Assembly (NCBI GenBank): GCA_963514095.1
Contig: OY741277.1
Coordinates: forward strand, 14,255,137 to 14,319,136
Direction of reading: 5' to 3'
From: Eutrigla gurnardus
Taxonomy: Eukaryota; Chordata; Actinopteri; Perciformes; Triglidae
DNA length: 64,000 nucleotides
Below are positions 55,800 through 64,000 of the stretch, one piece after another. Position numbers and translations under genes: made by a program. How positions within the stretch are numbered: the stretch's first letter is position 1; every line of letters starts with the position of its first letter. The notes below the pieces were generated by a model that did no database searches, was not told the DNA's origin, and saw only the letters and a program-made list of their open reading frames with translations.

Positions 55800-58700
55800 T
55801 TTCTATGACTAATCAGACTTTGGTGAGATTAAATTACATGTAGGTTTTTAAAAAGCTTAACTATTTCCCCCAGAAATGTGGCTCCCAAGTATTGATATTT
55901 GAACAAATCCTGGTGTGTATTTGACTAAATAGAAATGTTTTGTCACAATTCATTGCCGGAATAAAGTTGTATGGTAGTTGTGGGTTTTTTGTTGTTGTTG
56001 TTTTTATTGAATAATGGCTCACATCTCCTCTAAGAATATATGTCAATACTAATTACAAATAAACTTCAATTTTGCCAATTTCACAAAATTCACATAATCA
56101 AGCAAATTAAATGGACTAAGTGGAACTAATAAAATGTACTGACTACTATAATATAAAAAGGAAAAAGTATGTTCAGTAAGTAATATTGTAGGATAGTAGG
56201 ATAACGTTTTTACGTGTTACAAGAGGAAGGTGGCTTTAACATTTTGTTCTTATCATTTTAAACATTTTGAACCCTGATAAACACAGTGATTTTGATGGTA
56301 ACTTGAATACACAAATCATTTTATGCCAGAAGGGTTTATTTTATTTTTAGAATGTCCTCTTAAAATCCATACCTCCTGGTAAAATGGAAGATGCATGAGC
56401 TCCATTTGAATACATTATTGAAGTTGAAGTTGTGCTGACCTCACGTTTTCACCTGTAACTTTAAGTTCCTGTTTTAAGTTGATTGCTGCTTCCATTATTA
56501 TAATTCTTGTCTCTGTGGGTGAAAGAGGTCAGCCAACAGGAGATGGCCTCAGGCAGCTCTGTGGATTAGGTAAGTGTCAGCTGTCTAGACCTCTCTGCAC
56601 AGCATAGAGAACCAGAACAAAAGGCTGGCTGTACACACAATGGAGAAATACACACAGCACTTTGAGTCTGGCATTGTGGGATGTTCCTCAAAAGCATATC
56701 CAGGAATGTGTTGCTGGAAGAGAAGATAGTCTGGGTGCATGTGAAATAACTGACTTATCTCTAAAATATCTAATTTAACATCTTGACATCCTGGTTTCAG
56801 CTTTAAACTGAAACTATTGTTCACACTTGTGTTCTGCTTTCTTGAGGAAGTTCCTCTTATCACACTACATAGGCAGTTTAATCAATATGTATTTAGAGGT
56901 CACTGTGAGGAACTCTTCATTCAGTCTCAATTTAAAATTAATACACACTGGCTATACTTTTAGTGCTCGCCATATCAGTTCAGGTAAATAAAAAACTGGA
57001 ACAATATCACCATCGCAAATTGACTGAATTGATGTATTAAATTGTCTTTGAAAATGTAATTCTTTATTTTCAACATTTTCATATAAAGGCTGATACTGCA
57101 AACCCCTAGTCTAATATTTATTCAGTGTATAGTACATGATATTTATAAGCATTCATCTAAAAAATGTTTTATTTACTGAGAAAACATGCCAAATACAGCA
57201 TATTACTTTTTTTTATTTCCTTAAGTCCTTTTGTTTTTCTTGCACATTCATAAAGCTGCAATCAATGTGTTGTTTATAACTCATAAAATAAAAAAGTGTC
57301 ATACATATAAATGATTATATTTTATTTGTTGGTTACTGTAGCAATTTAAGAGGCGCTCAACTAACTTTACGCATAAGAGTCACCTTACTCATCATGTGGG
57401 AACAGCTGTAGTGTGTCTTCTGTGGCTCTGCTGGGCTTTCTAAAGTCTGAAGAAAATACCCTGATGGTGATGATGTCATCGCCTCAGATCCAGATTTGAC
57501 TCACCAGAGACTAACTGGCGTCTGCAACACTGATTCTGACCTTTAAAAAAAAAAATCTGTGTCTCAAAGGTCACTAATTTTATGAAAGTGCAACACTAAA
57601 TTGCTGGAGTGACTAATGTATTTCAATGATGGGTCTCAGTAAATGCCTTTGGCTCTATTAAATATCAAATTGAGACTGAAAGATGCGTTCATTCATTTCC
57701 TTTGGCCTCTTGGGGGCAGCAGAAGAAGCTAAAAACACAAAATACACGTCACCCTATAAAGGTACAAACAATTGCAGTTGATACTTCTGGCAGACACAGA
57801 GCAGTATTAGCATTTATTTGTATGTTTTATGTATATTTTATGTTTCTGGTGATGTGACAAATCGATCCAAAGCTAAAAGGCCCTGCTACCCAGAGTTGGT
57901 TGATTAGTCCCTTTGTGTAACATGAAAAGAGTTGGTAGTAACAAACCCAAAATCCTTTAATATATTGTCATTATACAAATATTGGTGCACCTTTAAACGG
58001 AGTGCCTAATATTGCATTACTGTCTTTTAATGTGTTATGTGAAAATGGTTGCGGCCTTACTTTGCTGAGGCTTTCATTTATCAATAGGATTGTCAGGCTC
58101 CTAACATAGCAGAGTGACTGGTCACGGCACAAAGGAGCACATCTTTCATGTTGGTCTCTGGCCAATCAGGTTACCCTAGTTTTATAAGCGTGATGCAACG
58201 GGGACCCAGATTCTTGGCTGGTGTTAACTAGTTACAAGCCATGCTCTTTTGTGCAGAACTTTTACAACATCCTCAAGTTATTGTGCAATGGACAAATGGA
58301 TTTTGTTAAAATCTTTAGTGGCAGGATTGCCCCAGACATCATGGCTTCCAATACACTGTCAGCCAATTTCCAAGCAGCTTTGAATGGCGAGTGAGACTGG
58401 GCCTAACAAGGACTCACTGTTCCCTTTTGCTGTTGCAGAAACCTTTTGTCTCTCTCCAAAAAAAAGTAAAGGCCTCTTATAAGACAGCAGCCCAGAACAG
58501 GCCAGCATTATGCCCTTTAAGCTGTGCAGCATCTGTGACTGTGACTGGCTGTTTGGATCAGAGGGTTGGTGCCTGAGGCCTGGACTGACCTGCTGTAATC
58601 AGGCAGAGTTACCCTGTCATGGTCAGTCCTGCCCTGGACCTGCAAAAATATGTCACAGCCAGCACTAAGGCGAGTTATTTAAAAGTCTAACTCTCCAGCC

Positions 58701-61080
58701 AGTGATCGTGTTACCTCACTGGGAATAACTTATACTTCTGGTTGTGACGTGACTGACAGGAGCTGCTGCTGGTCCACTGATCCACGAAGGAATGTGGAAG
58801 ATGGTTCAATAAGTAATCAGTGGAGATGTTTTAGCTTTGCGTCTCAGGGATCTCAAACACTTCACCAATAAGCTTATTAAGTTGAATCTAATGTGTCTCT
58901 TATCCATGTTGACCCACTTTCTCCTTATCTAATGCTGCAAACCGCTAACCACTGATGATAGTGTAGTTTCGTGGCTCCAACTCTTTGCACCCGTATTTAA
59001 CAACATCAGAGGTCATTTGATAACCCAGTGCCCAAATACCTAAAAATAGCTCTGGACATTTCTGGGGTTTTGTTTGACTTCACTCTTGGAAAAGGTTGGA
59101 GGGGTTTTTTGCATGGCAGTGGAACTTGTTTCATTGACCTCATGTTTTAAACTCAGTGAAACAGTAAAAACAACAACCTAACCTGACACTTTTGTCTCAG
59201 TTGTAACATGACTGGTGGCATTTATAGCAGACAATAAGGCAATGAATCGTCAAATGAAAATATAACTTCTATTCCAGGTGTACACTTTACTATTTATTTA
59301 AAGCCCTGAGGGTTCAAAATGTAGGCCAGACCGATAAATAATAGTTCATATTAAGTAATTTAGTTAGATATGTTCATTCCTCTTTGATTTGGCTAAGTAG
59401 TAACTGCAGATGACTGAAGAACCCAGTCAAAATGTTCTTTCTGTTTCATGCTTCATTTCATATTATCCTGACATCTCCTTTGGAAAGAAATCGCTCACTT
59501 TCAGTTCCAGTTGTTGATTGTATTTTTCAGTAACAGAGATATTTAAGTTAAACCTGTTAGTTAAACCTGATTATGCACATGTCCAATCTGAGAAGCAGAG
59601 AAGTAAAGCGACAAATGCTCTAGAAGTGGTTTTCTGGGGTGGATTTTGATCTCATTTTGAAAGCTAAACCCTGCCATCTGCTGGTGTAGAAAGACAAAAG
59701 CTTTTATTGGATTATGTTGTAGATTTTTTAAAAAAGCAACTAAAGATTTCATACATCCTTTACATTTAAATGTTGAGGCCATTTTCTTCTTCAACTAATT
59801 ATTTTATTTGGTTCAATAATTGACCAAGGTGAGGGTACTTTTTGAAAAAGTCTTTTGTTACTCTCATGTATTTAGCAAGCAAAATACAAAAATATTTCTG
59901 GATTATCAGTTTATTTGAGCAATCGGATGCCATCCTTTGAGCCACACTGTCCATCCTAATTTTCTGTAATGTTTTTTTCTTTCCTGTGCAGCATAAAGTG
60001 AGTATAAATCACATTTAGTTGTGCAATCCTGTGTTTTAGAATAGTTCTTCCTCTTATATCCAGGTCACGGGGTCAAGAACCAAGCAACGCTGAATGTAAA
60101 CACTTTTTTGTGGTCAGATTCACACAAGGTTAACCCTAAGCCAATGTGTTCTTATTTCTGAACCAGGGGAGCAGGTTTGCACCACTGTTGCTTTAATCAC
60201 TTCCAGGACTTCATAGAATTTAGTTGATGTGTGGATATTACACACAAACCATGTTTTTAATGGGAGGGAGCCCAGCATGAAGAGACTTCCACATCTCTCC
60301 CCTTTTATAGATCGCAGATCTGACTTGGTTCGGGTTTAAATATAATTCTAGTGCAAGAATAGCAGCGTTAAATTGAGGGTCCCACATGATTTTTTTCCAT
60401 TCCCTGAGTAAAGCAGACTATATGCCAAGTATAACCGCGTTGTTCCCTTAAGATTTGGTGACATAGCCTAATATTAGGCGTAAGACTTGGTTGGTCAGAA
60501 GGGTGGATACTCCTTTTAGCAACATCACCATACACATCATGCCTTTGACTAAATATAATCTAATTTAGGCCTGTATTCAGGTATAGTGTTCGACTGCAGG
60601 TTACACTATTTAGGTTGTTATTACTTACTATTGTGAACCTAATGGACCCTCCATGATGGTAAAATAGAAGGATTATATACTGCACTGTAATTTAACTGCA
60701 AAATAGCACAATTATTGTCGTTTTTCTTTAGACAAGAGCATGATCAATCTTGTATTTGATTAGCCATTGTCTTAGCTGCGCTGTGTTGGCTATTGTCTTA
60801 GCTCTCAAAGAAGTAGACCTTTTAATGCTTAACCCTTTCTTTGGCCCTTACAGTACAGTAATCGACCTGAAAACGACTGCAGGTGCCTTAAAATGCAAAT
60901 AAGCACAGAAACGTTGACTGGACCGGATGAGAACAAAGACTTGGGAGTGTGAAAGTGTAGTATTTTTGATTACAGTAGTCATGCCTTTCTTTCTTGAGGC
61001 CAATCCCGTCCAATTTAACACATTTCCTGTTTGTGCTCGGGGTCCAACCAGCGGAGTGGTTGCATGTGCACTAATCAACA
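55800..61080. other. klf10-ubr5 divergent spacer
   Basis: About 5.3 kb of mostly AT-rich DNA. No open frame here carries a recognisable motif or a plausible exon structure, and no tRNA-like or repeat-terminal structure was recognised. It separates two divergent promoters and may hold their control elements, but nothing specific can be pointed to. Confidence 0.5.
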
Positions 61081-61105
61081 CACAGAGAAGAAGCTTGGTA
61101 GAGTT

Positions 61106-61116
61106 AAGATGGCGGC
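61106..61116 (+). promoter_or_regulatory. ubr5: YY1-type element at the ubr5 promoter
   Basis: AAGATGGCGGC matches the YY1 consensus, which in vertebrates often sits within a few dozen bases downstream of the transcription start of TATA-less housekeeping genes. It lies 150 bp upstream of the ubr5 ATG, suggesting a start near 61080-61110. Its ATG would open a short frame (MAACG) ended by TGA within 20 bases. Confidence 0.55.
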
Positions 61117-61256
61117 ATGTGGGTGAGGAGGCTGGGATCTAAACTCGAGGGTTTTCGCCATTAAACGATTCCTATGAAACCATATAGATACAGCAATCGA
61201 GAGAATAACAGTTTCCGCGTCTTTCACACGGCCGTGTGTGATTTTGGATTGACCTC

Positions 61257-61318
61257 ATGACATCTATACACTTCGTGGTTCACCCGTTGCCCGGGACTGA
61301 GGATCAGCTCAATGACAG
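61257..61318 (+). CDS. ubr5: E3 ubiquitin-protein ligase UBR5, coding exon 1 only
   Basis: The frame from ATG 61257 reads MTSIHFVVHPLPGTEDQLND plus two bases (AG), then a donor GTATTT at 61319. This is identical to the start of vertebrate UBR5, a HECT-domain N-degron ligase of roughly 2800 residues with UBA, UBR-box and MLLE domains. The exon ends in phase 2, as expected for an Arg split by the intron. Exon 2 (the LREVSEKLNKYNL segment in vertebrates) was not found before the window end, so intron 1 exceeds 2.6 kb and the gene continues to the right. Confidence 0.94.
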
Positions 61319-64000
61319 GTATTTTGTTGCGGCCCGTGGAAACGAAGATTTCAAATCAATATTTACGTGCAGGGTATTGTATATCGTATTCGAGATTGTA
61401 ATTGCGAACGATGTTGACAGTGTCATGCGTGTTCAGTCGGGTTTAAATTATTTAAATGACCCCCCCCCCCCCTAGGGTTGAAACAAGGCCCGGCATCTTG
61501 AACAATCCTCGTTAGCCTGCTGCTACTAAACAGTCGTTCCAGTGCTAGCTAGATGCTAGCCCGTTAACTGGCTACCGTACGGATAGCTAACACTAGCAGG
61601 CTGTTTCCTTGATTCTCTGGAAGGATTGGCTCGCAGTCAAAGTTGAGATAGACAATGCGGGTTGGGGGATGGGGAAAAGAGAGGGAAATAAGGGTCGTAA
61701 AACACAACGCTGATGTAAAGATACGAGTTTTCGTGTACGAATTCTACATACACTCCTTTGACATGTGTCAGTGTTTGTTTTGTGGGCGTCTCGTTGATTA
61801 TCATGATCAATGAAGTAGCTAACGTCTGCTAACTGATAGCTAGCTGCTAGCGCTAGCAGGCTAATTAGCTACCACGCTCTTGACAAAGCCAAATATTTGT
61901 GTTTCATTGTCTATTGCGTCAGGTTACCATTTGAAACTTTAATGACACAATTTTCTTGCTAACATAGTCGGACAGTATGATCTCGCAATTGTCTGTTTTT
62001 TGTCATTGCGCACCGAGATACATATCTAAAATATGCAGCGAAGCACAGTTAGCAACATTGCGTTCACATTAATCCTGTTATCTTCTTTAGTAAGGGGACA
62101 AGCCAACGCTTATAAAGTGTGTATGATCGATGATGGATTATTCAGTGTTCACGTGATCCCACACCTCATTTCTTTTCATTGTTACCCAAAGACCAGCAGC
62201 ATATTCGGGACAGTTAATTCAATTGCACACAATATTGTTAGTATTGACATGTTGCTGGCATACATTACACTGCATTTGGAGGGGATTCTTTTGGAAATTT
62301 CGAAACTGACGAGATCATGAGACTGTAGTAGAAAAAGGGACCAGGAAAATGTGTGCGACCTGTATTTTGGCAGAACATGTGATTTATTATAAACCTATTT
62401 ATATCATCCATTGAGATTGAAATGATTAATGAGCTGTTCTACTTAAAGACAACGAGGTTGAGAAGTGTTTTTAGAATGACCTTGAGATTAAGAACTGCAT
62501 ATAGGTTTAGAGTATTTGAATGCTTTTTGCATGTTGGTGTACTATCTAAACTCTGGGGCCAAGCTTTGGTCTGACAGGAAAGCTCTGGTTCTCTGCTGGT
62601 TATTATGAAAGTCCCTCAAACATCTTGGTGGTTTGGACTGTTGGTTCCTTAAAGAGGTCATGGCTGTTTCATCCCCAGGCATGCATGCCACTGCATGCTA
62701 CAGTCACCATGTGCTGCTGGGAGGCCCCCTCCTCCCTTCCCCATGAAGGAACTTGCAGTTGTCAAAGCAGATAAGTGCCTCTATCTGAAGTAAAAAAAAA
62801 AAAAAAAAAGGCATGGTCCAGCTCTGCTCATTTGAGGTGCCTGCCTGGCATAAACATCCTGTCAGATTTCCTCAACCAAATGCTTGACCTAACCGAGGTC
62901 TGCTTTGACACATTAGTTTAGGACCGTGCAATGGCAAGTAACATAACCCTGATGAGCGATAGGTGTTAAATATGTTTTTGCTGTGCTTTAGTGAAACGGT
63001 TTCAAATCGGTCAATGAGGCGAGTACTTTGTGCCCATGCTAGATTGGTGCCATTTGTTTGATGGGTAGGTTGGTGAATGACTGACCTGGATGCTGTGAGA
63101 GTAATTTTCTCTCACCTTCCTGTAGTGTTTACACTGATGCATGGGCTTTTGTTGTGTGCTTCTGTATTATGAGGAGATTTCTATCTTTACCATTTGTATC
63201 TCGCACAATTTATAGCGATTTAAAATAGTTTTTATGTTTGTCAGTGTGAGGGCATGTTTCATCAAGCAGTGGAATGACAATGTAAAGTGAACACACAGCA
63301 TATTAGTGAAATTCTGTTGAAGTTGTATGCCTGCATGGACGACATTTTTTCATTGCTTCTTTTTGTGCAATCATGACCAAGATTTAGTAAATTATATTTA
63401 GGTTTACAACTGGTATTAGCATGTGATGCATGTTTAAAAAGAATACATTATGTGAAAGCACGCTACATTTACCACTGAGGATGTATTTTTTTCCTCTTGC
63501 CTTCCATCCACAAATGACTATTGGCATTTGTTGACATCCTTTCTTATACATTTGCGAAAGGTCATTCATCACTACTGATGCCCCAGTACTTCCCCCAGTA
63601 TATCTGTGTGTAATGACCATTCACATGTGGAACAAACTATTGTCAGAACTATATGTTCAAGATGACCGCATAAACCAAATAGATGGAGGAGTTGAGAGTT
63701 GATGCACATTTCTTGACAAGAAACTAGACGCATATCAGTGTAGAGTACATCTCAGACCACATGATTAAGCATTTTCGGATTGCATTGGTGTGGAAGTAAA
63801 TGGAAGTCTTGACAGGAAACAACGAAGAAGGTTATTAGACAATGAACTGCAACATACAATTCTATTAGGTAGACCACTTTGAAATGTGATAGAGCAGATT
63901 ATGTAAGAAGTTGTCTTGACACTTGCTTTCCACTATTTAGTGAGGTGGGATGAGATATTTTGATTGACAGGGGCTTCAGAAGGTTCTATTAATTTTCTGC
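61319..64000 (+). other. ubr5: ubr5 intron 1 (partial)
   Basis: Begins with a C-run at 61460-61471 and two dense clusters of GCTAGC/TTAGC words (about 61509-61610 and 61815-61880). Further right the sequence is ordinary intron; an A-run lies near 62792-62809. A 95-codon frame at 62033-62320 with a hydrophobic start has no family resemblance and is taken as chance. Confidence 0.7.

Noticed and set aside
62033..62320. 95-codon plus-strand frame beginning MQRSTVSNIAFTLILLSSLV, signal-peptide-like
   Set aside because: Within ubr5 intron 1, no splice or family support, composition like surrounding intron. Kept only as a remark.

Overview
This is teleost fish genomic DNA. The genes are split by GT-AG introns, CA/TG microsatellites are frequent, and fish-type interspersed repeats are scattered through introns and spacers. 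Most repeats look percomorph-like, but no species can be named from the window. I rebuilt five protein genes exon by exon. Four have complete coding sequence and one is only its first coding exon. Every junction used is GT-AG and phase-consistent. Exon coordinates were derived by hand from the bases; protein identities rest on recognised family sequence, not on a database search.

Layout, left to right: (1) 1-1013, no convincing gene. (2) spire1, minus strand, CDS 3015-32514, 16 coding exons, 804 codons, actin nucleator of the Spire family; its introns carry most of the repeats. (3) atp6v1c1, minus strand, CDS 34765-40505, 12 coding exons, 383 codons, V-ATPase subunit C1; its last intron carries a tRNA-derived SINE with intact target-site duplications. 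(4) A 4 kb divergent spacer with an L2-like LINE tail and a possible signal-peptide exon. (5) azin1, plus strand, CDS 47870-51593, 10 coding exons, 451 codons, antizyme inhibitor 1. Its leader carries the conserved non-AUG uORF ('uCC'), beginning at an ATT and ending in a PPW motif. (6) klf10, minus strand, CDS 53301-54862, three coding exons, 432 codons, tail-to-tail with azin1. (7) 55.8-61.1 kb, no gene seen. (8) ubr5, plus strand; only coding exon 1 (61257-61318) and part of a long intron 1 lie inside.

The ubr5-klf10-azin1-atp6v1c1 neighbourhood matches the human 8q22.3 gene set. Human SPIRE1 lies elsewhere (18p11), and klf10 appears flipped relative to human. The genes are housekeeping or regulatory and do not form one pathway. 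The clearest regulatory circuit is polyamine homeostasis: AZIN1 protein titrates antizyme, and high polyamine is expected to stall ribosomes at the PPW motif of the leader uORF and reduce AZIN1 translation.

Most notable: the uCC read directly across a splice junction; substitutions in AZIN1 at the PLP-lysine position and at the human RNA-editing position; a 127-bp TG repeat sitting directly on an azin1 splice acceptor that is also a TAGCAG tandem acceptor; a SINE and a hAT-type MITE with perfect target-site duplications; and clusters of GCTA/TAGC motifs just downstream of three promoters.
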